Shown here: piece after piece, positions 21,637-33,599 of the stretch
Layout: each line of letters begins with the position of its first letter
How positions within the stretch are numbered: the first letter of the stretch is position 1
Assembly (NCBI RefSeq): GCF_012489685.1
Contig: NC_080046.1
Span: 29,441,881 to 29,505,880 of the forward strand
From: Lotus japonicus
Taxonomy: Eukaryota > Streptophyta > Magnoliopsida > Fabales > Fabaceae
DNA: 64,000 nt
Direction: 5' to 3'
Position numbers and translations under genes: made by a program
Notes under the pieces: generated by a model
The model's input: the letters and a program-made list of their open reading frames with translations, nothing else
What the model was told of the DNA's origin: nothing
Databases searched by the model: none

Positions 21637-22365
21637 TTAATCCTTCCTCGTCAATTGAGTCAAAGGTCCAACAATCTTGGCAAATCCCTCAATGAAGCGT
21701 CTATAATATCCAGCTAAATCCACAAAACTTCTGATCTCTGTCACCATCTTCGGTTGCTCCCAAGCCAAAACAGTCTCCACTTTCGCCGGATCCACAGCTA
21801 TGCCCTCCTTCGAGATAGCATGGCCTAAGAAATTGACTTCCTCCAGCCAGAATTCACACTTTGAAGGGTCCGCATACAGCTCCTTCTCCCTCAACAATTG
21901 TAAAACTTGGCGCAAATGTCCTTCATGTTCATTCGCGTCCTTCGAATAGATCAATATGTCCTCAATAAACACCACCACACGCCGATCTAAGAACTCCTGA
22001 AAGATGCGATTCATGTAATCCATGAAAACAGCAGGTACATTCGTCACTCCAAACGGCATCACTAGGTACTCGTAGTGTCCTTAACGTGTCCTGAAAGCAG
22101 TCTTCGGTATATCCTCAATCTTCACTCTGATCCGACGATAGCCTGGCCTCAAATCTATCTTGGAAAATACGGTAGCCCCTCGTAGTTGGTCCATCAAATC
22201 ATCTATCCTCGACAACGGGTATCTGTTCTTGATCGTCGCCTTGTTCAATTGTCGATAATCCACCCACGATCTCGACCTTCCGTCCTTCTTCTTGACTAAC
22301 AACACTGGCGCTCCCCACGGTGATACACTTGGTCGAATGAATCCTTTTGCCGAAAGATCCTCCAT
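21637..22365 (-). pseudogene. Tekay reverse transcriptase pseudogene
   Basis: Two adjacent frames make a Ty3 RT: 22081-22365 with [12 protein letters not shown] and [20 protein letters not shown], and 21637-22062 with MMPFGVTN and [14 protein letters not shown]. They are in the same frame and separated by one TAA stop. The catalytic box is FIED instead of Y/FxDD, a loss of one metal-binding Asp, and the conserved Arg-Met-Cys before VDYRQ is changed. The enzyme is dead. The upstream protease region is missing, since gag ends only about 270 bases away. Confidence 0.9.
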
Positions 22366-22633
22366 CGAATCCGCTTCAAAACTAAACGCCCTAAAATCCT
22401 ACGTATCGTACCCATAAGGAATTCCCCTGAGATCCTAGCTTCCTTATCGACGCCTCGGTAAAACAACTCCCTAGCTCCGCGTGCTATTCTAGATCTCGTG
22501 TAACCTCTATAGTTAAATCACGAGCAACTTCGAATAAGGTCCTACTAGGGATAATAATCATAGGATCATAGTCTAAGTAGTAAATACAAGTTAGGCGCGT
22601 CACACTCGCTTGAATATAAAAGAGTAAGTTATT
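22366..22633 (-). other. Spacer between gag and RT remnant
   Basis: These 268 bases resemble the post-gag sequence at 41200-41394 and 14780-15000. No coding is seen. Confidence 0.5.
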
Positions 22634-23419
22634 CTAGAATACGAGAACAGTTAAAATATTACCATCGTTCCCACGTTCTTCCTCGTTCGACTCCTCAACT
22701 CTTGCTCCTTCCTTGATATGAATCCTTTCCTCTGTAGCAAGTTGTTTCCCTTTCCCAACATTCCTTGATGATTCGCCCTTGAGTGCCCTACAATCTCTGG
22801 TGAAGTGTCCCGGTTGGTTGCAATTGAAGCATAGACTTCCCTTGATCTTGCACCTACTGGCATAGTGCCCCACTTTCTTGCACCTGTAACACGTCACTGT
22901 TTTCCCCGAAGTCTGGTTTCCTGTCCCTCCGGTAGCATCATTTCCTTTCATCTTACCGTCCGACGTTCCCCCTAGGAGTGTCTTGCAGTTCACAGCTAGA
23001 TGCCCCTCTCGGTCACACTTGAAGCATCGTCGTCCAATCACTGAGCACTTGTTAGCAAAATGCCCAAACTTTCCGCAACGAAAACATGTCACACCTTTGT
23101 CACCAACTGGTTTCCCTCCATTATCAGCAGTCGTTGGTTTGTACCCTCTTGAGATAAGATCTCTTCCCTTGAAACGCTGATACGGTCCCCACTGATGGTA
23201 GCTCTCCCTTCTGTTGTAGCCTTGAGATCCTGACCTTATTGGTCCCCCAGCTCCTGTTCGGTTCATTCCTCTTTGTTGATACATCGTCGTCACCATCAGT
23301 CGTTGGTGATGCTCACGTGCAGCCTCTTCAGCGCGCATATAAGCGTCTTCCGCAGCCTGGTTCATCATTGCCTCGATCAGTGTAGCTATTGCCTCCGCCA
23401 TCCGGTTAAGATCCACCAT
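22634..23419 (-). CDS. gag: Tekay gag variant: capsid core deleted, four CCHC zinc knuckles
   Basis: I start at the Met of MVDLNRMAEA (261 residues); the 69 codons upstream lie in primer-site and leader sequence. It has the same build as the gag at 6794-7546: N-terminal helix, direct passage to RTGAGGPIRSGSQ, then four CCHC boxes (CFRCGKFGHFANKC, CFKCDREGHLAVNC, CYRCKKVGHYASRC, CFNCNQPGHFTRDC). The capsid domain is absent. The two genes differ at many residues, so the arrangement predates both insertions. The frame is open although pol is ruined. It could act as a nucleic-acid-binding protein; nothing shows that it is expressed. Confidence 0.75.
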   Translation of the reverse strand: MVDLNRMAEAIATLIEAMMNQAAEDAYMRAEEAAREHHQRLMVTTMYQQRGMNRTGAGGPIRSGSQGYNRRESYHQWGPYQRFKGRDLISRGYKPTTADNGGKPVGDKGVTCFRCGKFGHFANKCSVIGRRCFKCDREGHLAVNCKTLLGGTSDGKMKGNDATGGTGNQTSGKTVTCYRCKKVGHYASRCKIKGSLCFNCNQPGHFTRDCRALKGESSRNVGKGKQLATEERIHIKEGARVEESNEEERGNDGNILTVLVF

Positions 23420-23613
23420 CCTATATCCCATCGAACGTCCGATTAGTACTAACCATATGGTAGCACTAGACAAACCACTCAATCCGATTAAGTAGTAACG
23501 CAAACAATTAGAGCGAAAATCGCTCTGCAGACAATCAATTTTCACTCTTTGCAGAGTCACACAACCTAGCACAGAAGACCTATTCCCCAAAGGCTCCCAA
23601 AAGGCTCGACTAA

Positions 23614-23625
23614 GCTCTGATACCA
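23614..23625 (-). other. tRNA-iMet primer binding site
   Basis: The minus strand reads TGGTATCAGAGC, three bases after the LTR end. Confidence 0.92.
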
Positions 23626-24559
23626 CAATGTAACACCCCGATTTCCAGGTGTCACTTTAGTAACCAAAAATAATCTTTACGCGGAAAACAGGTAATTTTT
23701 TTTTGTTTTCTTTCCTTTAAATCAAAGTGATAAGAAAGTAAAGACAAACCCCAACAACTAACTAACCGATATACAATATATACATCTGTACAGCCTCAGC
23801 TGCACTCCATGTCACGCGAAGCCGCAGTGACTCCAAAGTAGTACGCCCGCAGGCAAATATACAAACCCAGAAGTGTAAGTGAGAAAATTATAATTACAAA
23901 CCACTAGGAGAAAGTCGGCCTCAATATGGCCTAAGCAAAGACCCCTATGGTCCAACTGACTCACTGTGATCCCTCAGTAAGAGAACCACACGAAAAGTCA
24001 TGCGTCGGAAACCTACCCGATCCCAAAAGCAAAACGAATCAGAGCTCTACACAAAACATGACGCCTGCCCAAACCTAACCTCCCAGTGCCAAACCCACAA
24101 CGATCTGAAGTCGGCAAGTTGAAGCTCAACTCCATGCGCCATAGAACTCCTTTCGTCAGACGTCCACGCTCGTCAGTCCGGTCCTCCATGACCCTTCCCC
24201 GATACGTCGCCCGGTGACCAGCAACATCGATCACCCAAGCGGTGGGGGCATCCCGATCCAGCAACTCATATCTGATCCCCCCCGAGGGAGAGACCGTCGA
24301 GAACCAGTCGACCATCGACATCTGGCAGCAGGCCGACCGCCCAAACACAAACATACAAACAAAGCCAAGGCGCTAGGGTCAACTCACAGCAATAAGTACA
24401 TATACACTCAACATGTGACGGGGTATATATATAAGTTGTTATATAAGCATATAAGTAATCCTAGCATGTTATGGCTCTAACATTGCTTCAATAAACAAAC
24501 AGCACACAGTCTCAGTCAGCATGAATGTATGCGTGAAATGCACAATATGAATCCGGATT

Positions 24560-24800
24560 TGTGACGCGTTCCCGTTCGCCACAAGTGAAGCATTCCCGTT
24601 CTTCACTATGGATGGACCATTCCCGTTATCCATCCTGGATGAAATCCATCCTGGATGAACCATTCCCGTTATTCATCCTTGGTGAACCATTCCCGTTATT
24701 CACCATATGATGAACCATTCCCGTTATTCATCATTTATGCAAGGTGAACCATTCCCGTTATTCACCATGATATGCACAGGTGAACCATTCCCGTTATTCA
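24560..24800. repeat. Minisatellite (core GAACCATTCCCGTTATTCA)
   Basis: About eight units of 25-35 bp contain CCATTCCCGTTATTCA with variable flanks such as GGATGAA. The unit is unrelated to the CTGAGGCGTGAGACC family found at the equivalent LTR position in other copies. Confidence 0.85.
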
Positions 24801-24889
24801 CCCGATTGAATGCAACGTGGTTAGCCAAACAACGAATCGTCCTTACCACGAAAGTGTCTAGCGCACAACCCAATCTCAAACAACCCATT

Positions 24890-25095
24890 GAGTTAGTGTC
24901 GGTCAATACAACACAACTCGGAGTAAGTGTCGGTCAATACAACACAACTCCAACAAGAAAACACAAGGGTCTAATGTCGGTCAATACAACACAGCCCAAA
25001 CAACAAGAGCACTAGGTGTCGGTCAATACAACACCGCTCCAACAACAAGAGAACCCAAGGGATTAATGTCGGTCAATACAACACAACCCCATCAA
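24890..25095. repeat. Minisatellite (core GTGTCGGTCAATACAACAC)
   Basis: Five units of roughly 35-50 bp share TGTCGGTCAATACAACAC. The array is separate from, and adjacent to, the one at 24560-24800. Confidence 0.85.
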
Positions 25096-27247
25096 CAAGA
25101 GTACGTAAAGTACTCGGTGACTTTCAATCATCACCATAGCTCACCTTAGTGGCTTTCCCCAATTCCAATAACTCACAACAAAGGTCGACTTTTCCCCGTC
25201 TTTCGTAAATATTTTCCCCTTCAGTTTTCCTATACTTAAACATTAATAAAAATGATTTCAATTCAGATTAGTCAGGTTATGAGTTTATTTCTCAAAATCT
25301 AGGTTTCCCAAGTCTTTAGTTTTCGAAATTCTAATCCTTCTACGTTTTCCGAAAACCAACCACCCAAAAGAAGTTTCCCGGGGAAAGTCTAAGTAAACCA
25401 ACAAATACCAACCAGGCTAGGTCTCAAACCCCTCATTTGGACTTGCCTAGGGTTGCTCATCCAACCCAAAATATCAAAGATCACCAGATCAATGAATCTC
25501 CACTCCGAAGTCGCGTCAAAACGGACAATCCAACAAAAGCACAACATCACAAGTTATGGAAAAGTATCATAACATCAACTCAACATCATAAACAACATCA
25601 GATAAAGCATAAGTCTAATTTATCGACGCCTATCATGCAATCATAGCTGATATAGTAAGTTGCCCTAACCTCGAGCTGTTCCAGCTTCGCAAACAAAGTT
25701 CTCCTCAAACAATTGCTCTGAGTCTTCCAAAGTTCCCTCAACTGAACCTCGGAGAAAAACAAAGCAGAAACCAAACAAAATCGATTAGTTCGATCGCAAA
25801 ACAATACATAAACGATAGACAAAGCATTAAAGCTTCAGAATAGGACAATCAGGTACGAAAAGACAAGTTTTCGAAACCGAAAAACTCCCCCCTAAAGGAA
25901 ATAGTCCACGGCCTCAAAGGAAAAAGGGCTTCGGCTCTTTTTCTTTGATCAAATCAATTCACAAGGTAGTTTTAGGGTAAAACTACGGCAAAGAAACTGT
26001 CAGAACAATTTTCGGACAATCGGGCCGAAATACGACTATCCAGGGGCATTTTGGTCCAAAATAAAGGCTCAAAACTTCAAAGTTATCAGTTCTGAAAACA
26101 AATTTGACAGCAACGATCCTCATGACATCCGTGACAACAAATCCTAAAGGCACGAAGTCAGATTATGACTTTTCGACAATAAAGTTTCGAAATGTGAGAC
26201 AAAAAGGTTTTGAAACAGTTTTTCAGATCCCTGTCAACTGGATCACAATCAGAGTTTACTGACAGAGGTTTTAGGCTCATGGGAACCTAGAGAACATAAC
26301 CCAAGCAAGAAATCGAAGAAAACGGACAATTTTAGAAAAAGCTCAAAACTGTGAGCACAGAAACGACTTCAGAAACGCAACAGAAACAACAATCAGAGGT
26401 AGGAATCGTGTTAGTTACCTCGATACCTAGAAGTAGGGACGAACTGCACGAAGATTGGTCAAGTTTTCGCGAAAATCTCCTCCCCCCTTGCTCTCCACGA
26501 AATTCAGCCACAAAAGGAAGAAAATGAAGGAATTTTTGCTTTTTGAGCTATTTATAGGCAGGCGAAATCGCGGGAAAATGAAAATTTCGCGATTCCGATT
26601 TTTGCAGCACGATCACCGTGGAATTCTAAGAGAGATTCTGGCGTCAGAATTCCAGAACTCAAAACAAATATCTAAGATTTGGAAAAAACGATATCCAAAA
26701 CGCCAAAAGCGGTGTAAGTTAGTCTGTCCCGAAAAACTACTTTTTGCTGTGATGCTCAGACGACAAAACTTCCAACAGAAGAAAGATTGGAAATGTCGAA
26801 ACAAGTCTGGCAACGCGGACGGATTCTTCGTTAGATGTCCCGAATAGAAAAAGTCTTCATCCTTCGCTCAAAACTAAGGTTTCGAAGCAAAGAAATTAGC
26901 GTCGGCGGACATCCGAAAAGTTAAACCTATCGTGCGTACAGTCGAGAGTTCCGAAATGAAACGCTGGTCGATGGAAAAATAAAGAGAAACTTTAAATTTT
27001 CCAAGAGTTCGAAATCTCACTTAAAACGTTGCTTTAAGAGCGAAATAGCCTATTCTGGACACGCTCGCCATAAGGCAGGTGTGCAGACGACTCGCACTAA
27101 CTCCGAAAACAACTACGCAACATTCCTCAAGCAATTCCTGAACTTTCTTCTTCATTAATCTTTCTCAAATGTCAAACTCCTGTCACGCTTACACTGATTC
27201 TACGTGTGAGTCGGAAATTAACTTGTTCTGAAAATCCGGGTCTTACA

Positions 27248-28550
27248 GAACTCGTGGTGTTTTGTTTTGATAAATGTGTTTTCAAAACTTCACGGTGAGA
27301 TTGGGTAGACTTGTTTGCTAAGATGTTTGCTTGGCTGTGAGAATGTCTGTGATTAGTATCATTGCTGTGATACCTGAGATTAAGTGTTTGACTCTTTGTC
27401 AAGATATTTTGAGGAAGTTGATCTTGGATGAGGGTCATAAGAGTAGATTGAGTATTCATCCGGGAATGACAAAGATGTATCAGACTTAAAACTTCAATCC
27501 TGGTGGTCTGGGATGAAGAAACGAGTAGTCGAGTATGTATCAACGTGTTTGACGTATCAAAAGGCGAAGGTAGAAGCTAAGGATGAATCTTAGTGGAATG
27601 ACATATGAATTCCAGAGATGAGATGTCAAGGGTACATAATTTTTGAGGTTGAAGTATTAGAAATTGAATCGATTGGATAGGAACTCAATTTATGTTACTA
27701 CTGGATGATAAAGACTCATTGACCTTTCCAGTGGTTTTTTCTAAATTTCCATCTGCGACATATTAAGCCTAATCGACTTAGTATTGAAGGGGGGGTGATA
27801 TTCAGAATTATAGCTGGTGATGGACCATGATAGAAAGGTTGATAGGAATTGATAGATGTTGGTCAAATCTGAGAGATGAGTTTTGTTAGGTATTTGATCC
27901 CTTTCTGAAGAAGTCGTAGTGCTAATAAATGAATATTCATCTAAACAGTGTTGAAGAGTTAGAGGACATTATTGGTGCGAACTCGGTGAAGGTTTAGATT
28001 TTAAGTCCATAAATTCTTGTCCTAATTGTGTAGGACTTAAAGTTTGTTAGAATTGGATTGAGAGATTAAGAAGTTGATTGGTGTCTTAGTGATGAAGTTA
28101 GAGAAAGAAAGTTTTAGCATAAGTTGAATACATGAGAGTGTTGATATGGATTTCAGAGAAATGTGCTAGGATTACTAAGTGAGATTGACTAAGCTGGATT
28201 AAGACCTTAGGGTTTAAGATTGTCCTTGAGAGTTGAGAGACAGGTATGAATAAGAGATTTAATGGTTTTAGTTGTGACGATAGCAGTTGAACCTTTGAAG
28301 ATTAAAATCTAGGGAGCGAGCTAAGTCCCTGGAGGCACAGTATATGGTTTGATCTTGAAGGGAATGAATTATGAGTTATGCAGAGATTTCAGACTAAAAA
28401 ATAAGCTATAAATTGACTGGTGGATAAGTGAAAGATTGATTTAAGGTGTGAATGAGGATAGTTCCGAAACAAGAGTCACGTGTGGATTCTTAGGTATTAA
28501 GATGATGATTAGCTTATTAACGGTTGATCAATTGGATTTGGATTTGGTGC
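27248..28550 (+). mobile_element. Decayed + strand Tekay pol and 3' internal remnant
   Basis: It lies beyond the minus-strand LTR and reads in the other direction. It contains an integrase relic, and bases 27690-27800 match the reverse complement of 21430-21540. No open frame survives. The duplicated phrase GCCCTAGTACGAGCG occurs twice near 28556-28600. Confidence 0.6.
27390..27590 (+). pseudogene. Integrase zinc-finger relic (Tekay)
   Basis: One frame reads RKLILDEGHKSRLSIHPGM followed by TKMYQ, the H2C2 zinc-finger start of chromovirus integrase. A stop and a frameshift follow, and the CxxC region survives only in part with at least one Cys lost. It is non-functional. Confidence 0.75.
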
Positions 28551-29055
28551 AAAGTGCCCTAGTACGAGCGTTTTTTTAGATAAGCGCCCTAGTACGAGCG
28601 TGATATCAAGGTCTATTTGAAGATGATTGCTAGATATCTAAGGGTTGTTGTTGCCTTGTATGTCACCCTTGAGGTGAACTTGCATGACGTCTCCCAGGTT
28701 TTGGGATGCGTGCTGACACTACTTGTAAGATCGAAGAAAAGTGAGGGATTGAAAGAATGTTTTAATTAAGGGTTGTCACTTACCAAAGATTGAGATTGGA
28801 ATGGACGCTCCAAGTGGGACGCGCCTGACCACATCGACACTTTGTGTCAGAATTGGTAAAGTAAATAATAATTGATATTATCTCATTTTTGAATGGTTTG
28901 TTATTTATGTGTGTGATATGATTTGGTGTGCTGAATGCTCATTATTGAGTCATAAAGGCAGGGAAGAACACTGACTGAGTCAATGTCTTCCTTACGTTTT
29001 TGTGGTGTTTTGTGTGACTGTGTTACACTCTCGATTTTGTTTTCCTTACTTAGCA
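28551..29055. other. Unassigned repetitive sequence
   Basis: AT-rich, without ORF or recognised domain. By position it probably belongs to a degenerate LTR element. Confidence 0.4.
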
Positions 29056-29405
29056 AAGATGGTGGATGGAACCATCAGCAAAGAAAGGATGGCGGATGGA
29101 GCCAATGAATGGAGTGCGTCGATCGAGATGGTGGATGGAACCATCAAGGTCGATGAAATGGTGGATGGAACCATCGGTGAAGCAGGAATGGTGGATGGAA
29201 CCATTGGTCAGACCGAGATGGTGGATGGAACCATCAGGAAAGACGGGATTGGTGGATGGAACCAATGATCGTATATGGTGGATGGAACCATAGATCGGAC
29301 AAACCAGATGGTGGATGGAACCGTCGAATGGACTAGGTGGATGGAACCAACGATCGTATATGGTGGATGGAACCATAGATCGGACAAACCAGATGGTGGA
29401 TGGAA
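29056..29405 (+). repeat. Minisatellite (core GATGGTGGATGGAACCATC)
   Basis: About twelve imperfect units of 25-35 bp share GGTGGATGGAACCA. Open frames through it on both strands (for example 29002-29268) are products of the repeat and are not credible genes. Confidence 0.9.
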
Positions 29406-30354
29406 CCTTCATGAGTGTTGTAGCCCTTTACGTGTAGAAAATTCTCGAAGTGGAATCAGGTTATTCCGACCTCTGTAGCTCGAGATATTCGAATTTTACC
29501 GAGTGTGGTTCTGGCAGTAAAGTGCCAGCGAATTAATTTGTGCATTTTTATTTTAATTCCGAATTTGGTTAGGTTATTAAATTAAAAAGAGTAGGTTTTT
29601 AATTAAATAAGACCTGTTTAGGGTTTTTAAATAATTGGGTAAAAGGTGATGAGATTTGGGCTTGAAAAGGGAAAACCAAACCCTAGCCCACTTGTGGTTT
29701 GCATGGGATTAAGGGGAAAACCCTATTTTCTTTCCCTCATTCAAAACAGAAACTGCACCCCATCTCTTCACGTGAAAAACCAGAGGAAAAGAGAGAAGAG
29801 AGAGCTTGAGAGAGAAGAGGAGCGCCGCCGCCCAAGCCACCACCACCACTAACGACGCGCGCGCGAGAGAGAGCTTGCGAGAGGGAGAGAGATCGCGAGT
29901 GGAAGAGGTAGAGACCGAGAGCAAGGCAAGGAGGTTTGGACAGCAAGAGAACCATCTTCTTTATTTCTGTTTTCAAGCTCTAAATCAAGGTAAGGGCTGG
30001 TCCTAGGACTTGGGTAGTTTGTTAGGGGCTTGTTGCTATGTTTTGTTGTGAAGAATCTTGATTGTTGAGGGTTTGCATGAGGGTTTGGGTTGAAGGTTTG
30101 CTTGTTGTACTATTATGATATGAGACCTATGTGATTTGATTTTATTTTTGGAACATAACTTAAAGCCTTGGGCTGAAATGGTTTATAGCTTAAACTAGAA
30201 GTGGGAGTTTCGCTGCCAGTTTCCTGTACTGGACAGCGGACTTAAGAACACCTTTTTACATGTTTATGGTCGTCAAATGAAAAAGTGATTAAAATGAAAG
30301 TTGTAGATTTTTGAAATAGCTTTCCAGACATATAAAAGTGATCTCTTTGCTTTC
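29406..30354 (+). other. Unassigned LTR-like sequence flanking the Tat element
   Basis: It contains CAAACCCTAGCCC, a GA-rich tract (29770-29900) with a short GCGCGCGC run, and promoter/leader-like composition. It looks like part of a long LTR, but I cannot find its ends. It ends with CTTTC (30350-30354), the left target duplication of the Tat element. Confidence 0.4.
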
Positions 30355-31185
30355 TGTTATGGGAACCGGTAAAACGGCCCATCACCTACCCGTACACAGA
30401 GGACAGCGAACCATCAACGGTATGACCACCTCATCAAGAGTGGACCGATTATCGATGGTACGACCAACCCATCAACAGTGGACCGACTATTAACGGTACG
30501 AGCACCCCATCAGGAGTGGACCAACGGTTAACAGTACGATCACCCCAACCGGAGCGACCCGACCTACAATAATACAAGCGGCCTCACCACCCACGGAGCG
30601 AACACCCCAAAGGAAGAGGTCCAACCTCGCCGATGGAATGATGGGTCGGACACCATTAGCGAACGCGTGAACGACATGCAACAGTCATGGACTGACTACC
30701 GGTGACTTCTCCAGAACAGAGTAAGCTTCCAGTCACCTCAGAGGGTCACATCTCTGATCCATTTGTCACATCTCCGGACTTTAGGTCCAAGACTCGAGAC
30801 CTAGCCTACGGATACGAGGTTCTCTGAACTGCCGGATCCTCTAGATTGGCAGGGACAACAGAGGAATCTAACGGGCTAAAGATTACCCTTGGTCACGGAG
30901 TCTCAGGCCTCACTCATATAAAAGGATCCCTTCCCAGTAGAAGATAAGTAACTCATTCTATTCAACACTTAACACTTAGTATGGAAATCATTCAGTGACT
31001 GACTTAGGCATCGGAGTGCTTTGCAGGAACCCCCTATGGGCTCAACGACCCTTGGAGAACCTCACCCTCAACGAGAGATTCTAACACCATCAGCTAACCC
31101 CCTCCTCCTCTCGACACCTCAGCATCTATCATCCCCTCCCCCGCTACCCCTTCCAAAGTAGGTTTGATCGGATTCTCCCCGATTA
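30355..31185 (+). repeat. 5' LTR of the Tat element
   Basis: The 831-bp LTR contains a TATA box at 30917-30924 and a run of degenerate 35-40 bp subrepeats (GGTACGACCACC...GAGTGGACCGAC) in its first 200 bases. Its terminal CA has become TA. Confidence 0.88.
30917..30924 (+). promoter_or_regulatory. TATA box of the Tat 5' LTR
   Basis: TATAAAAG sits in ACTCATATAAAAGGATCC; the 3' LTR has TATAAATG at the same place (near 60817). Confidence 0.65.
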
Positions 31186-31187
31186 AT

Positions 31188-31207
31188 TGGCGTCGTCTGT
31201 GGGGACC
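31188..31207 (+). other. Primer binding site of the Tat element
   Basis: TGGCGTCGTCTGTGGGGACC begins two bases after the LTR end and resembles the TGGCGCCGT-type sites used by Tat/Athila elements. It differs from the tRNA-iMet sites of the other elements here. Confidence 0.75.
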
Positions 31208-31314
31208 GGTAGAACTTTTCCAACACCACGTATCCTTGATGAACTGCGACATCAAGGTAGAAACATGTTTGTCATCTCAACGAGTCAACACCTCCGAGGG
31301 TCACGTAGAAACTA

Positions 31315-32817
31315 TTGATGAGAGCAGGCAAAGCTCCACCAACTCCTCCCCCTCGCCCCCGCTCCCCGCAACAGCAAACTATAGCCCCCCAAGCAGCATA
31401 CGAAGCCCTGACTCGCCTCGAGGCCTGGGTGAAGGCCATGGAGCAGGATAGAACCCAGAATGTTGACCAGGTTAACCAGAACCAAGCTCAGGACGATCAA
31501 GCCGAGATCCTATATCTCCGGAGGCGCCTCCAACAGCAGGAGGGACAACCAGAGAGATCAAGACAGCAGTCTCAAGTAAGGGAGCATGACGAGGCTCAAC
31601 GATCGCTTCCAAATCTACCCCAACACCCGGGCGCGGTCGTAGATCAAGTGGTGAACTAGCCAGTGAATGGTCAAGACCGCTGTAGAGACCCTTCGGTCGA
31701 ACGAAGCTATACCAGTCGAACGAGCCCAACCAGACGCGGGAGTCCAACCCCTGTACGTGATTTCGTCAGAATGGACAGAGCTTTGGTCGCCCTTCCCCCA
31801 CCCATGGTGGGACCGTTGGCACGGGAGATCATGATGTACCCTTTTTCCCCCGGGTTGGTCCCGACCAAAGATGAAACTTTATGAGGGAGACACAGATCCC
31901 AAAGAGCATCTCAACTATTTCATAGGAGCCATGCAGTACTTAGGAGCTACCGACCCGATCTATTGTCGTTGCTTCCCGATGAGTCTGGGCAACAGACCGA
32001 TGAATTAGGTCTAGAATTTACCTAACGGTTCACTGCGAAATTGGGACGAAGTTATGACGAGCTTCAACACACAATTCTCTTCAGTGAAAAGAATCCCAAA
32101 ATAAGAAGAAACCCTAGCTCTGATCAAACATGGAGAGAAAGAATCCTTAAAATTTTTCCTCAACCGCTTCAACAAGGAGGCGGGCTCGATACCTGACCTC
32201 ATACCCCAAGTACGATTGGTTCTGGCGCGAGCTGCCCTAAACCATGACCTTTCCTCACCTCCCTTGACGGGAAGAAAGCTAAAACCTTTGAAGAATTCTA
32301 AATCCGGGCTGAGAAGTTCGTAAACATGGAGGACGCAGCATCCCTTAGGGCGTCAAACCGGGCAAATCACCCAAGGGCTTCTGAAAAAGAAAAAGAAGTT
32401 TCCGACCAGCCCCGAAACCGGGAAAGTCGGAAAAAGAACCAAGAGGAAAGAAGATCGAGAAAGAAAAGATACGAAAACTATGCTCCGCTGAACTCCCCCT
32501 TCTCCCGAAACCTCGAGGAAAAGGAAACCACTGACCTTAGAGATAGGCCTCCTCCGTTGCCCACGAAGGGAGATAAGTTGGACTCCAAGCGATTTTGCGA
32601 ATTCCACGACGGCCCGGGCCACACCAGGGACGAGTGCCTGAATCTAAAGGATAAAGTGGAAGAGTTAATCTGTGCGGGCAGACTGTCGAAGTATGTAGCC
32701 CTATCTTCTGGTGATCTTCCCCGACCCCGGTCACCCCGTTTTAGGAGAACACCGACTCCCTCAAGGTACCGAGGACGATCCCTGACCGGGAGGATACCCC
32801 GCCACGACCAGCCCTGA
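31315..32817 (+). pseudogene. gag: Tat gag pseudogene
   Basis: Three frames are needed: 31315-31659 (proline-rich start, then a Gln-rich coiled coil), about 31870-32330 (KLYEGDTDPKEHLNYFIGAM, the classic Tat capsid segment, with stops), and 32326-32817 (basic linker, then FCEFHDGPGHTRDEC, the modified CCHC box of Tat gags). At least two in-frame stops and a frameshift break it. Confidence 0.85.
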
Positions 32818-33004
32818 CGGGACGATCGAAGATGCGGTGCCGAGCGGAGAAGGAGCCCAGAACGTAGGAGGAGTCCAGAGCGCCACGGCCAGAGAGAAAT
32901 CAAAAGGCACCATGGAATGAATATCCGACTTAGGCTCTATTGCAGGAGGTTTCGCCGCTGGAGGGCCTAGCTCGAACAGCAGGAAGAGGAGCACCAGGAT
33001 AATT

Positions 33005-33295
33005 ATGCACTCGGAAGGGAGGCCAAGGCTAGGACGCCGCGAACCAGCCAAGAAGAATCCATTTGTTGGCTTCTTGGAGGACGACTACGACACCGATACA
33101 GGCGAGGAAGACGACCCGATTGTTGGTGAAACCCTCATCGACAATGGCAAGATAAAAAGAATGGTAGTAGATACATGTTGCTCCGCTGACATTATGTTTT
33201 ATGATGCATACAAAAGCCTGCATTTATCTGTGAAAGATCTGATCCCCTACGATCACGGGGGACAAAGTCCTCCCCCTAGGCTATTTCAATATTAG
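33005..33295 (+). pseudogene. Tat aspartic protease remnant
   Basis: The frame contains GETLIDNGKIKRMVVDTCCS followed by ADIMFYDAY. The active-site triplet, normally Asp-Thr/Ser-Gly, reads Asp-Thr-Cys, which should abolish catalysis. The frame ends soon after in a frameshift. Confidence 0.8.
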
Positions 33296-33599
33296 CATGT
33301 CTTTGGGAGACCCTAATATTTGCAGGACGGTCAAGACTCGCTTCCTAGTGGTGGACTGCCCGACGACTTACAATGCAATCTTGGGGAGACCCAACCTCAA
33401 CGCTTACGGGGCGATTATCTCCACTCATCACCTCATGCTAAAGTACCCCTGACCAGTAGGGTTATCGCAGTACGCGACAACCTGGCCATGGCGAGGGGGT
33501 CCTATAACTCAAGCTGCAGATTGGCCTGAAAGGAACGGGAAGAGAGAAAGAGAAAGAAGAGAGAGAACCGGCGCGATCACGAGACCTTCATGGACGACC

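Larger units (their letters stand above)
19252..23628 (-). mobile_element. Internal region of a decayed Tekay element
   Basis: Read on the minus strand from the primer site (23614-23625), it holds a capsid-less gag, an RT fragment, about 2 kb of unreadable sequence (19459-21636), a chromodomain relic and a purine tract next to the LTR at 19251. Protease, RNase H and a readable integrase are missing. Bases 21430-21540 match the reverse complement of 27690-27800. Confidence 0.8.
23629..27247 (-). repeat. Tekay LTR (5' LTR of the element at 19252-23628)
   Basis: The 3.6-kb LTR begins TGTAAGACCC at 27247 and ends GGTGTTACA at 23629 (minus). A TATA-like CTATAAATAG lies at 26548-26557 (minus). Two unrelated minisatellites lie in its downstream half. 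Short ORFs here duplicate those of the LTR at 16355-19251 and are not genes. Confidence 0.85.

Noticed and set aside
18458..26847. Paired Lys/Arg-rich ORFs at 18458-18721 and 26455-26847
   Set aside because: Duplicate of one Tekay LTR region read against the LTR direction. Different lengths and no domain.
29002..29478. Repetitive protein frames with GGWN/MVDGT patterns on both strands
   Set aside because: Open frames on both strands are forced by a minisatellite whose unit lacks stops. No start context or flanking gene signals.
31312..33051. Long minus-strand frames opposite Tat gag (for example 32478-32903)
   Set aside because: They are shadows of the GC-rich gag frame; the + strand frames match Tat gag.
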